Assembly: GCA_011524525.1 (NCBI GenBank)
Contig: WTKE01000108.1
Span: 1-64,000, forward strand
Reading direction: 5' to 3'
From: Bacillus sp. (in: firmicutes)
GTDB lineage: Bacteria > Bacillota > Bacilli > Bacillales > Cytobacillaceae
Length of the DNA: 64,000 nt
The notes beneath the pieces are model-generated. The model was given only the letters and a program-made list of their open reading frames with translations, did not search any database and was not told where the DNA came from. The first letter of the stretch is position 1, and each line of letters starts with the position of its first letter. Below, one piece after another: positions 17,030 through 24,782 of the stretch. Position numbers and translations under genes: made by a program.

Positions 17030-17218
17030 TTACACACCCATTTTACGGCGTTGATTGCTCACCTTTTTGGTTTGCTGGCTTTTCATTTTCTTTGTGGTTG
17101 CAGGACCGTTTGCGTTAGCTTTTCCGCCTGCTTGCTGATTTTTCTTTTTTTCAAGTTGTTGCTTGATCGCTTCTTGTAAGCTTATTTTCTTTTTTTCTGT
17201 TTCATGGTTTTCTGTCAT
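17030..17218 (-). CDS. Small basic protein of unknown function
   Basis: 62 aa, very rich in Lys, Gln and Asn, low complexity (EAIKQQLEKKKNQQAGGKA), with no hydrophobic segment. GGAGGAAG lies seven bases before the ATG. It resembles short spore-associated or nucleic-acid-binding proteins of Bacillus in composition only; no family can be named. Confidence 0.6.
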   Translation of the reverse strand: MTENHETEKKKISLQEAIKQQLEKKKNQQAGGKANANGPATTKKMKSQQTKKVSNQRRKMGV

Positions 17219-17267
17219 GAGTCTTCCTCCATCTTGCTTCTAATAGTTTTTTGTTGATATGGATTGA

Positions 17268-18020
17268 TTATTCACCTTGATCCGTTAGAATGATCGGACC
17301 ATTCTTCGTGATGGCAATGGTGTGCTCAAATTGAGCTGAGTTTTTTCCATCCACAGTACGAGCGGTCCAGCCATTGGAATCCATCTTTGTTTCATAGCTT
17401 CCGACATTAACCATCGGTTCGATCGTAAATACCATTCCCTCTTTTATACGAGGACCTTTTCCTGGTAGACCAAAGTGCGGAACATCAGGCTTTTCATGAA
17501 TGGAGGGGCCAATTCCGTGACCAATAAAGTTTCTTACGACCGAGAATCCCTCTCCTTCCACGTAGGTTTGAATCGCATGTCCAATATCTCCGATTCGATT
17601 GCCTACGACAGCTGCTTCAATTCCTTTGTATAAACTCGTTTTTGTTACTTCTACCAAGCGTTTTGTTTCTTCAGAAGCTTCTCCGACGATATATGTCCAT
17701 GCGGAGTCTGCTAGAGCACTATTCACATTGACAACCATATCTATAGTGACAATGTCCCCTGTATTTAGAGGTTCTTTTCTTGGAAAGCCGTGACAAATCT
17801 CATCATTAATACTAGCACATGTTGCGTACTCATAACCTCGGTAACCCTTTTGTTGAGCAGTTGCACCATGCTCTGCTAAATATTTATCAACAAACTGGTC
17901 AATTTCCCAAGTAGTTATTCCTGGTTTGATCATTTTTTTTATTTCTTTATGACAAGCAGCCAGAAGCTCCCCTGCTTTTTTCATGGCCTCAATTTCACGA
18001 GGTGATTTTAAAACAATCAT
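17268..18020 (-). CDS. mapB: Type I methionine aminopeptidase (MapB/YflG-like)
   Basis: 250 aa. Removes the initiator methionine from new proteins. Metal ligands are visible: Asp pair in TGDIVTIDMVVNVNSALAD, His in FIGHGIGPSIHEKPDVP, Glu in FTIEPMV and Glu in QFEHTIAI. Length matches B. subtilis YflG (MapB), the second, stand-alone enzyme; the housekeeping map normally sits in the ribosomal protein cluster, so this is probably the paralogue. Confidence 0.9.
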   Translation of the reverse strand: MIVLKSPREIEAMKKAGELLAACHKEIKKMIKPGITTWEIDQFVDKYLAEHGATAQQKGYRGYEYATCASINDEICHGFPRKEPLNTGDIVTIDMVVNVNSALADSAWTYIVGEASEETKRLVEVTKTSLYKGIEAAVVGNRIGDIGHAIQTYVEGEGFSVVRNFIGHGIGPSIHEKPDVPHFGLPGKGPRIKEGMVFTIEPMVNVGSYETKMDSNGWTARTVDGKNSAQFEHTIAITKNGPIILTDQGE

Positions 18021-18244
18021 TTATCTCACTTCCCCAAATTCCAATAATGTATAGTCTTTATTGTACCTTCTATAGGTCTATATTAGCAAAGTATTCCTCT
18101 GTCTAATTTTGTTAGATAACCGCAAACAATAGTCAATCAAACGTTTGATTGAATTCCCTTCCCCCCTTTAAAATCAACAAACACAAAAAAAGAATTTGTC
18201 GAACAAAAAAAACAGGTTTCACCCACCCCCATCCCGGGTATAAA

Positions 18245-18350
18245 AGGGTGTCAGACACCCTTCGTGGACAAAATAGGCCATTCTGTCTTTTGGTGGTGTC
18301 TGTCACCGTTCGTGGACAGATTGGGTGGTTTTGTCCATTTGGGATGGACA
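18245..18350 (-). repeat. 48-bp-period repeat units (family R48), inverted copy
   Basis: On the minus strand TGTCCACGAAnGGTGnCnGACACC occurs twice with starts 48 bp apart (anchors at 18318 and 18270). GGGTGTC-A-GACACCC at 18245-18259 is a perfect palindrome. The same units, in the other orientation, form the array at 27.94-28.11 kb. An open frame across this region is a product of the repeat. Confidence 0.8.
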
Positions 18351-18523
18351 GTGGATTTTTTTTTGTTACGCCCACAATTATCACTTACATTACGAATGGT
18401 ATTGTGTATAATGCTACATAGAAGTATTAAAAACTGTTAATCAGCTTTTAATCACTAGAACCGTAATAACCATCCATTTGTGACTAACTAAAGAAAATTT
18501 TAAGAACGGAACCTACTATTTTC

Positions 18524-18562
18524 GTTCTGAATATGGAACTAACGATTTTTTTTTGCTATTAT
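18524..18562 (+). promoter_or_regulatory. sinR promoter with candidate SinR operator
   Basis: GTTCTGAATATGGAAC (18524-18539) is a 16-bp inverted GTTC...GAAC element with the same spacing as known paired SinR sites (GTTCTCT...AGAAC). It covers the -35 position of a promoter whose -10 is TATTAT (18557-18562). Autoregulation is an inference. Confidence 0.45.
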
Positions 18563-18595
18563 GAATTCATACAGAGAGATAGGTGAGTGATCTAG

Positions 18596-18925
18596 ATGAT
18601 TGGAGATCGTGTTAAGAAACTTCGTCTTGAAAAGAAAATGTCCATGTCTGAGCTAGCTGAACAAGCTGGTGTCGCGAAATCATACTTAAGTTCATTAGAA
18701 AGAAATTTACAAACGAATCCGTCGATCCAATTTCTGGAGAAAATTTCAGCTGTCCTTCATGTACCAGTTGACCATCTTATACACGAGCATCCAAATAAAG
18801 ACGAACTTGACTCTGACTGGATGAAGCTTGTGAAAGAGGCAATGAACTCCGGGGTTTCGAAGGATCAGTTTAAAGAGTTTCTTGAGTTTAATAAATGGAG
18901 AAGTAATCAATCAAATAATGACTAA
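18596..18925 (+). CDS. sinR: Biofilm master repressor SinR
   Basis: 109 aa. N-terminal XRE-type helix-turn-helix MSMSELAEQAGVAKSYLSSLERN (residues 15-38) followed by NPSIQFLEKISAVLHVPVDHLI, and a C-terminal SinI-interaction and tetramerisation helix pair (DSDWMKLVKEAMNSGVSKDQFKEFLEF). Length matches B. subtilis SinR (111 aa), which represses matrix operons. Here the partner gene sinI lies downstream on the opposite strand rather than upstream in one operon. SlrR is an alternative identity. Confidence 0.9.
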   Translation: MIGDRVKKLRLEKKMSMSELAEQAGVAKSYLSSLERNLQTNPSIQFLEKISAVLHVPVDHLIHEHPNKDELDSDWMKLVKEAMNSGVSKDQFKEFLEFNKWRSNQSNND

Positions 18926-18928
18926 TGC

Positions 18929-18964
18929 AAAAAGACAAAATCTAGGTGATTTTGTCTTTTTTTC
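18929..18964 (+). terminator. Terminator of sinR
   Basis: AAAGACAAAATC-TAGGT-GATTTTGTCTTT followed by TTTTTC. Confidence 0.85.
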
Positions 18965-19054
18965 AAAATAAAAAGCATTCCCATACGGTCTGACCCTAAC
19001 AGAAATACCTTCATTCTATGTATGAAAACAACATGCTAGTATGCGAGTTTCTTT

Positions 19055-19189
19055 TTATCCTCTGATTTCAGTCTCTCCTAAAAATCTTCTAATCTCATCT
19101 TTCTCCAGGCCTAGCTTTTTTGCCTCAATGATCAACATCATCCACTCATAGTCTAGCTCTTCTACTGTCACTTCACTCGTTTCTAACAT
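19055..19189 (-). CDS. sinI: SinR antirepressor SinI
   Basis: 44 aa, below usual ORF cut-offs. The core LDYEWMMLIIEAKKLGLEKDE plus IRRFL matches the SinR-binding helix pair of SinI (LDQEWVELMVEAKEANISPEEIRKYL in B. subtilis, family knowledge) and is similar to the C-terminal helix pair of the SinR next door, as expected for the heterodimer. GGGGGAG lies ten bases before the ATG. Convergent with sinR, and with its own promoter region carrying Spo0A boxes. Confidence 0.85.
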   Translation of the reverse strand: MLETSEVTVEELDYEWMMLIIEAKKLGLEKDEIRRFLGETEIRG

Positions 19190-19343
19190 CCCTTAATCTC
19201 CCCCTAAAATACAATCGTATTCCAGGCAGTCCAGCCGTCTTAGCAAAAAACTTCCAACTACCTTAGACCTGCGACTTTGCGTCCCCCCTTTTCAGAAGGT
19301 TTGCCCTTTTCTGCGTTTTTCTCTCCCCGTATGATTAACTTAT

Positions 19344-19372
19344 TTATCATTTTACTACTCGATTTTAGTAAA
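19344..19372 (-). promoter_or_regulatory. Candidate sigma-A promoter of sinI
   Basis: On the minus strand TTTACT (19372-19367), 17 bp, TGATAA (19349-19344). It would give a leader of about 150 nt before sinI. Confidence 0.45.
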
Positions 19373-19427
19373 TTGTGTAAAAATTTGTCATACACTTTAA
19401 AATTTTCCCAACTTTTTAGTTACAGTA

Positions 19428-19436
19428 TTCGACAAA
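19428..19436 (-). promoter_or_regulatory. Spo0A binding box upstream of sinI
   Basis: TTTGTCGAA on the minus strand is a perfect 0A box. It lies about 90 bp before the predicted sinI start point. A second core TGTCGAA is at 19535-19541 on the plus strand. In B. subtilis phosphorylated Spo0A drives sinI. Confidence 0.6.
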
Positions 19437-19572
19437 CACCTCCATGAAAACCAATCTTAGCCTTTCAAACACATACAATTTTTTACATTTTTAAAATCAA
19501 GCGCAAAAAAACTATAAGCCTTCCTGTCGCCCACTGTCGAAATCATTTTTAAAATTTTCTGACTTCAAACAA

Positions 19573-19779
19573 TTAAGTCTTTATTCCTAGTTTTTGTTTC
19601 TCGTATGCTTTTAATTTTCTTTGGATAGGAATGATATTTACATGTACCCTTTCAAGTGTAATTGCGTCAAAAAATGGTAACTTAGTTAGGTTATGGCCAC
19701 AGATAGGACAGATCCATTCCCCTGCTTCCGAACTACTGTATGAAGGGCGATAACATTTGTCACAGTTTTTTCGGTACAT
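19573..19779 (-). CDS. Small zinc-ribbon protein
   Basis: 68 aa. Four cysteines arranged CDKC and CPIC (residues 6-9 and 29-32) make a zinc ribbon; the rest (ERVHVNIIPIQRKLKAYEKQK) is basic and helical. No family name comes to mind. GGAGTG precedes the ATG. It lies upstream of sinI on the same strand, but 380 bp of AT-rich sequence with Spo0A boxes lies between, so it is not an operon. Confidence 0.65.
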   Translation of the reverse strand: MYRKNCDKCYRPSYSSSEAGEWICPICGHNLTKLPFFDAITLERVHVNIIPIQRKLKAYEKQKLGIKT

Positions 19780-20048
19780 TCACTCCACCTACTATTCTAA
19801 TAGTTTCCGTTTCTTATTCTATTAAATTTCGTTCTATATAAAGAATATTTCACTTTTATTTTAGATGCTAGTGCTTTTAAACTAAACTCCTTAAACGGAC
19901 CGTTTTTTCGTTATAATGAACAATTTCCTTCGATTTTCATCTCCTTTCTCCATATTTCTTACTTTTGTAATTTTTTAAAGAACAATTCGTTCGTTGTAAT
20001 GTACATTTTACGAAGTTTGTAAATCTAGTACTATTTTTATGCAAATAA
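19780..20048. other. AT-rich intergenic region
   Basis: Between the zinc-ribbon gene and psuG. I see no gene, no clear RNA structure and no repeat beyond one GAACAATTCGTTC near-palindrome at about 19980. Confidence 0.4.
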
Positions 20049-20085
20049 AAAAGGAATCAGTCCTTATGAGACTGACTCCTCAAAA
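20049..20085 (-). terminator. Terminator of psuG
   Basis: GGAATCAGTC / GACTGACTCC (one mismatch) with TTTTTTATTTGC following on the minus strand. Confidence 0.75.
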
Positions 20086-20092
20086 ATAATTT

Positions 20093-21007
20093 TTAAGATA
20101 GAGTGTTGAGTTGAACAGCTATTTTTGATCCGACATCAGCATTATTTTTCACCAATGCAATATTAGCTTCCAAACTTCTTCCTTCTGTAAGTTCTTTTAC
20201 CTTTGCTAAAAGAAATGGAGTGACATTTTTACCAGAAATCTCGTTTTCCTTTGCTTCTTTTAATGCCGATTCAATTACACCATTTATAAATTCCTCTTCA
20301 AGAGCATCGGTTTCCGGGATTGGGTTGGCAATAACCACTCCACCCTTCAAGCCTAAATCCCACTTTGTACGAATCATGCTTGCTGCTTCCTGTTCATTTT
20401 CCACTTGAACGTTCACTTGGAAGGGACTTGTTCTAGTATAAAAAGCAGGAAGAACATCGGTACCAAAACCAACGACAGGCACCCCATGAGTTTCTAAATA
20501 CTCTAGTGTTAATCCAATATCTAGAATAGATTTCGCCCCTGCGCACACAACAGCCACATTGGTTTGAGCCAGTTCTTGAAGATCAGCTGAAACATCCATC
20601 GTTACTTCTGCTTCACGGTGAACTCCACCGATCCCACCTGTTACAAACACTTCAATTCCTGCAAGCTCGGCACATATCATCGTCGCAGCTACCGTTGTTG
20701 CTCCATTTTTCTTCGTCGCAACTAAGTAAGGTAAATCTCTACGGCTTGCCTTTTCAATGTCCTTTCGTGTAGCCAGCATTTCTAACTCTTCGTCTGATAA
20801 GCCTATTTTAATTTTTCCGTTTAAAATAGCTATCGTTGCTGGTACAGCACCATTTTTACGAATTATGTCCTCTACTTCCTTTGCCGTTTGTACATTTTGT
20901 GGGTACGGCATCCCGTGAGAGATGATGGTCGACTCTAATGCCACGACTGGTACATTATTTTTTTTTGCCTCTAAAACTTCTTGTGAGTATTCTAAGTATT
21001 TTTCCAT
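20093..21007 (-). CDS. psuG: Pseudouridine-5'-phosphate glycosidase
   Basis: 304 aa. Family signatures [18 protein letters not shown] at the N-terminus, TVAATM and [10 protein letters not shown] in the centre and [25 protein letters not shown] later define PsuG/YeiN, which splits pseudouridine 5'-phosphate into uracil and ribose 5-phosphate. It follows the kinase psuK by 13 bp, so the pair supplies the complete two-step breakdown of pseudouridine from RNA turnover. Confidence 0.93.
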   Translation of the reverse strand: MEKYLEYSQEVLEAKKNNVPVVALESTIISHGMPYPQNVQTAKEVEDIIRKNGAVPATIAILNGKIKIGLSDEELEMLATRKDIEKASRRDLPYLVATKKNGATTVAATMICAELAGIEVFVTGGIGGVHREAEVTMDVSADLQELAQTNVAVVCAGAKSILDIGLTLEYLETHGVPVVGFGTDVLPAFYTRTSPFQVNVQVENEQEAASMIRTKWDLGLKGGVVIANPIPETDALEEEFINGVIESALKEAKENEISGKNVTPFLLAKVKELTEGRSLEANIALVKNNADVGSKIAVQLNTLS

Positions 21008-21020
21008 GTTTGTTTGCTCC

Positions 21021-22118
21021 TTAGTGGAAATTATGTTGAAAAGCTTCTTGTAGCTGTTGATGATTTAATGACGGGTTAACCGTTTCCTCCGTTGCTAAAG
21101 TAAGCATTGAACATGCCATACCAATTTTACAGGCATCTTCCGTTTTTAAGTCACGTAAATAGGCATACACAATTCCTGCAACCAGTGCATCTCCTGCACC
21201 CGTTACATCTACAACATCAACCTTTGGCGGTAACAACACACCCGCTTCATTTGCCTTTGTAAAGTAAATAAGTCCTTTGTCTCCGCGAGAAATGACCACT
21301 CTTTCAACGCCTTTTTTCATAATTGCTTCTGCAGCTTTAAAAAAGTCACCTTCGTCTTTGATTGGTGTCCCAGCTAATGCCTCTGCTTCGTCCTTATTTG
21401 CAATCAACCAAGCCACTCCATCAAGATTGTGTGGCAATTTCTTAATTTTCGGAGCTGAAACAGGAGTAATCACGAGGGGAATCGCTTCTTCTCTACAACG
21501 ACCAATCACTTTTGCGAGCACTTCAGAAGGGAAGTTTGTATCTATCATGACAAGCTCTGTTGATGCTAGAAAACCCCAGCGCTTTTCAACAAACTCTAAA
21601 TCGACACGATCATATATCCCCATATCTGCTAAAGCAACCGCCATTTCTCCATCCACATCCAAAACAGCCGTGTACGTTCCCGTTGCTTCATTAGGAAGAA
21701 TTTTTGAAGGCTCTATGTCGACGAAAGACCTTGTATAGTCTAGTAACCATTTTCCTTCATGATCATCACCTACAACGCTCATAAGTGAAACATCTAATCC
21801 TAGCCTTCCCAAGTTCTCAGCAATGTTCCTTGCCACCCCTCCGCAAGAATTACTAGTACTTGCAGGATTGGATGTTCCTAACTGAAGCTTATCGATCACT
21901 TGCATTTTCCTATCCACATTGGCTCCGCCTATACAGATCACCTGTTTTTTATTAGGTAATACATACGCCCGACCTAATAGTTTTCCTTGCTTTGTTAGAG
22001 AAGAAATATAACCAGCAACAGCCGACCGAGACAAGCCCGTCCTTTCCGCCAACTCATTTTGAGATATAAATGGATCTCTTTTAATCAGTCCAAGTATTGT
22101 TGCTTCCTTATCACTCAT
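21021..22118 (-). CDS. psuK: Pseudouridine kinase with N-terminal helix-turn-helix
   Basis: 365 aa. Residues about 1-55 form a winged helix ([20 protein letters not shown] followed by [20 protein letters not shown]). Residues 60-360 are a PfkB-family kinase with [10 protein letters not shown], the anion-hole motif [18 protein letters not shown] and a preceding PKVDVV. Such fusions are annotated as YeiC-like sugar kinases. The HTH probably lets the enzyme sense and control its own operon; a 16-bp palindrome lies at the transcription start. Confidence 0.88.
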   Translation of the reverse strand: MSDKEATILGLIKRDPFISQNELAERTGLSRSAVAGYISSLTKQGKLLGRAYVLPNKKQVICIGGANVDRKMQVIDKLQLGTSNPASTSNSCGGVARNIAENLGRLGLDVSLMSVVGDDHEGKWLLDYTRSFVDIEPSKILPNEATGTYTAVLDVDGEMAVALADMGIYDRVDLEFVEKRWGFLASTELVMIDTNFPSEVLAKVIGRCREEAIPLVITPVSAPKIKKLPHNLDGVAWLIANKDEAEALAGTPIKDEGDFFKAAEAIMKKGVERVVISRGDKGLIYFTKANEAGVLLPPKVDVVDVTGAGDALVAGIVYAYLRDLKTEDACKIGMACSMLTLATEETVNPSLNHQQLQEAFQHNFH

Positions 22119-22136
22119 AATTCACCTCATGACAGT

Positions 22137-22158
22137 AAAGACATTTGTCTTTATTATA
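22137..22158 (-). promoter_or_regulatory. psuK promoter -10 and palindromic operator
   Basis: AAAGACA-TT-TGTCTTT (22137-22152) is a perfect palindrome abutting the -10 TATAAT (22158-22153, minus strand), covering the likely start point. The HTH domain of the first gene product is the obvious candidate ligand. Confidence 0.55.
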
Positions 22159-22272
22159 AACTTTTGTTCACTAATTTACTACCTGTTTTCTCATTATCTG
22201 GAAAATATTATCGATCGAGTTCCACCTAAGATTATTGTCAATTGCTAAATTTGTATATTTTTTGAATTTTAT

Positions 22273-22301
22273 TTGCCATATATGTAAACAAACACTATAA
22301 T
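22273..22301 (+). promoter_or_regulatory. Sigma-A promoter of the 22339 small ORF
   Basis: TTGCCA (22273-22278), 17 bp, TATAAT (22296-22301), 37 bp before the ATG. Confidence 0.7.
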
Positions 22302-22338
22302 AAAAGTAGATTCAACCATGTGTGAAGGAGGTATTTCC

Positions 22339-22458
22339 ATGACCGTTGTTCACATCTTGAATTTTACCATTCCAATTGCATGCATACTCTTTGCTGGGAT
22401 TTTAATGGATCGAATGTGTAAACCGGAAGTACCACAACCTGATAATAACAACGATTAG
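22339..22458 (+). CDS. Small single-pass membrane peptide
   Basis: 39 aa, missed by length cut-offs. GAAGGAGGT RBS, one hydrophobic helix (LNFTIPIACILFAGILM), then a short polar tail ending in PDNNND. It has its own promoter and terminator, which argues that it is a real gene. Function unknown. Confidence 0.7.
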   Translation: MTVVHILNFTIPIACILFAGILMDRMCKPEVPQPDNNND

Positions 22459-22518
22459 TTCTTGTGTTTTGCGTTTCTTGTAAGCGCTTCCTAATGAATA
22501 ATCCCTTGTATCTCTTTT

Positions 22519-22547
22519 TGGCCACTCTTTGGAGTGGTCCTTTTTTA
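22519..22547 (+). terminator. Terminator of the 22339 small ORF
   Basis: GGCCACTC-TTTG-GAGTGGTCC followed by TTTTTTATTTTT. Confidence 0.85.
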
Positions 22548-22564
22548 TTTTTAATAATATAGAA

Positions 22565-22590
22565 AAAACTGAACCTATGATAGGCTCAGT
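22565..22590 (-). terminator. Terminator of motAB
   Basis: ACTGAGCCTA / TAGGTTCAGT stem followed on the minus strand by TTTTTTCTA. The stem includes the motB stop codon. Confidence 0.75.
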
Positions 22591-23386
22591 CTGCCGTTCT
22601 TGGTAAAATTAAAATTTCTACACGACGATTTTTCGCTTTTCCTGCAGCATCTTCATTTGAAGCAATAGGTTGAAATTCTCCATATCCCTTCGCACTAAAC
22701 CAACTTGGGTCAAGCTTGTCGTTTTCCAGTAAGATCTTCATAAAGTTAATGGCACGCATGACACTTAGCTCCCAGTTAGAAGAGAACCTTGCATTTTTAA
22801 TCGGAACATTATCTGTATGTCCACTGATAATCACACTTCGCGCTGGATCCATAACGAGTAAATCTGAGATCTCTCTAACAATGGTTAAATCTTGCGTTCT
22901 CACCGAGTCACTGCCCGATTCAAATAAAACATTGTCTCTTATCGTTACGTGTAGTCCGTCATCTTCGAGAGTGGTTTCAAGTTTGTCCTCTAACCCTTTG
23001 CTCGTTATATACTCATTCACCTTTGCTTGAATAGCTTGGAGCTCAACCTGTTCCGCTTGTTCTGCTAGTTGCTGCTTTTGCTCTTCCGTCATCCCTTCAG
23101 ATTGAGCTTGTGATTGTTCGGTACTTTCAGAATCATTTTGCTGCTCGTCTGGTGCTGTTGCTCCTTCTTCAGGAATCGGGCTCGGAAACTCAAATATCCC
23201 CGTTCCACTCGTAAACTGAGCGTTAAACACTTCGGCCATTGCTTGAAACTTTTTCGCATCCAACGAACTCATTGAGAATAATACGATAAACAAAGCAAGT
23301 AGGAGAGTTAAAAGGTCAGCGTAAGGAATTAACCAAGATTCGTCAACATGCTCCTCATGATGATGCTTCTTATGTCGCTTACTCAT
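22586..23386 (-). CDS. motB: Flagellar stator protein MotB
   Basis: 266 aa. Basic cytoplasmic N-terminus, a single transmembrane helix (about residues 20-40) holding the proton-accepting Asp in IPYADLLTLLLALF, a Gln/Glu-rich linker, and a C-terminal OmpA-like peptidoglycan-binding domain with ISGHTDNVPIKNARFSSNWELS and NRRVEI. With MotA it forms the proton-driven stator. Start overlaps the motA stop by 8 bp. The residue pattern fits MotB rather than the sodium-type MotS. Confidence 0.94.
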   Translation of the reverse strand: MSKRHKKHHHEEHVDESWLIPYADLLTLLLALFIVLFSMSSLDAKKFQAMAEVFNAQFTSGTGIFEFPSPIPEEGATAPDEQQNDSESTEQSQAQSEGMTEEQKQQLAEQAEQVELQAIQAKVNEYITSKGLEDKLETTLEDDGLHVTIRDNVLFESGSDSVRTQDLTIVREISDLLVMDPARSVIISGHTDNVPIKNARFSSNWELSVMRAINFMKILLENDKLDPSWFSAKGYGEFQPIASNEDAAGKAKNRRVEILILPRTAD

Positions 23387-24173
23387 TTGCCGGCTCTCCT
23401 GTCGCAGCTAAGAACTTCTTCTTTTCACTACCTGGTAGGTAAGAAGCTAACTTTGTTTCAATGACTCGAGGAGCTTCCCCTTCTAAAATGGATAGAATCC
23501 CCTCCACCATCATTTGTTTAATTTTCACTTCTTGCTTTGACTTTCGCTTCAATTTGTTTGCAAATGGATGCCATAGTACATAACCGGTAAAAATACCTAA
23601 TAGGGTTGCAATGAACGCAGCACTGATCGCGTGGCCTAGTCCCTCGATATCATTCATGTATCCAAGGGCAGCTATCAAACCTACTACCGCTCCAAGTACC
23701 CCAAGGGTCGGAGCGTACGTACCTGCTTGTGTAAAAATCAGTGCACCAGATTGATGTCTTTCTTCCATCGCTTCAATTTCTTCCGATAGCACGTCGCGAA
23801 TATAGTCGGCACTTTGTCCATCGACCGCTAGCGATAGTCCATTTTTTAAGAAATCATCGTCTACTTCGTTTGTTTTAGACTCTAGAGCTAATAGTCCCTC
23901 TTTACGAGCTAGCTGCGCCCAATCCGAAAACATTTTAATTAAATCCACTGGGTTTGGTAGCTTGTCTTCCTTAAATAGCTTTCCGAAAAGCTTGGGCACT
24001 CTTTTGATTTCACTTGTTGGGAATGCGATTGTTACAGCCCCAACCGTTCCTAACAAAATAATTAAAAGTGCCGCGGGATTCACTAGTTGCACTGGGCTAA
24101 CGCCTTTAAAGAACATTCCCACTAATACCGCCACGACCCCTACGACAACACCTATTACCGATGTTTTATCCAT
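23379..24173 (-). CDS. motA: Flagellar stator protein MotA
   Basis: 264 aa, four transmembrane helices (about 1-22, 30-50, 150-172, 182-202) and a large cytoplasmic loop. The channel-side stretch TQAGTYAPTLGVLGAVVGLI contains the conserved prolines, and the loop carries the charged residues that touch FliG (LARKEGLLALE, EAMEERHQSG). First gene of motAB. Confidence 0.94.
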   Translation of the reverse strand: MDKTSVIGVVVGVVAVLVGMFFKGVSPVQLVNPAALLIILLGTVGAVTIAFPTSEIKRVPKLFGKLFKEDKLPNPVDLIKMFSDWAQLARKEGLLALESKTNEVDDDFLKNGLSLAVDGQSADYIRDVLSEEIEAMEERHQSGALIFTQAGTYAPTLGVLGAVVGLIAALGYMNDIEGLGHAISAAFIATLLGIFTGYVLWHPFANKLKRKSKQEVKIKQMMVEGILSILEGEAPRVIETKLASYLPGSEKKKFLAATGEPANE

Positions 24174-24311
24174 ACTTCATTCTCCTGTCTTTTCCCTTTA
24201 GTATCTTGTATGATAGAAGTCCTCTTTCTATCAACCTACTACCTTTTATTTCGGCTAATTATGTCATTTTTTTAGGGAATATGTAAAAAATTATATTTGA
24301 AGATGTGACAA

Positions 24312-24339
24312 AAAAATGCCTAAAGGGTATCCTTAGGCA
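24312..24339 (-). terminator. Terminator of the DUF1992 gene
   Basis: TGCCTAA / TTAGGCA stem followed on the minus strand by TTTTTTTGTC. Confidence 0.8.
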
Positions 24340-24714
24340 CTAAAATAACTTCTTATTTATTTTTTGCTCATAATTTTTAAAAATAGAGGAGTTTGTATTC
24401 ACCCGGCGTTTGGATAACATACTGTTATAACGCAACATCTTTTCATTTAATTTTTTCTGTAAACCAATTCTTTGATCATCGTCATCACAGGATTTTAACA
24501 GAGATTCTATAGACATCATTTCCTGCTTGAGTGCATGTTCTTCCGGAGAATACCCCGCATTTTTCAAGACGGTAAATGCCATACGAAGTTCCTCAGGAAT
24601 GGCAGATAAATCATCAAGCTTTAAAGGTTTCCCATAGCCAGGTAAATGATCGAATTCTCCATTTTCCATCGCCTTACGAATGCGTTCCTCTGAAATACTT
24701 TGAGAAAAATCCAT
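24340..24714 (-). CDS. DUF1992 (DnaJ-homologue subfamily C member 28-like) protein
   Basis: 124 aa. The N-terminus shows the conserved ISEERIRKAMENGEFDHLPGYGKPL block of DUF1992, whose eukaryotic relatives include the J-protein DNAJC28, though no J domain is present here. The rest is helical and charged. Start at the second ATG (24714) gives proper spacing from AAGGAGG. Function unknown. Confidence 0.82.
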   Translation of the reverse strand: MDFSQSISEERIRKAMENGEFDHLPGYGKPLKLDDLSAIPEELRMAFTVLKNAGYSPEEHALKQEMMSIESLLKSCDDDDQRIGLQKKLNEKMLRYNSMLSKRRVNTNSSIFKNYEQKINKKLF

Positions 24715-24782
24715 GAACATCCCTCCTTCCCTTATTATACCTTGTATAGTGGAAAGCGAGGAAGTTTTCCATCATTTGCTTT

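Noticed and set aside
18133-18421. Two overlapping ORFs over the 18.2-kb repeat
   Set aside because: Both are readings of the repeat and low-complexity DNA, in opposite strands, without RBS.
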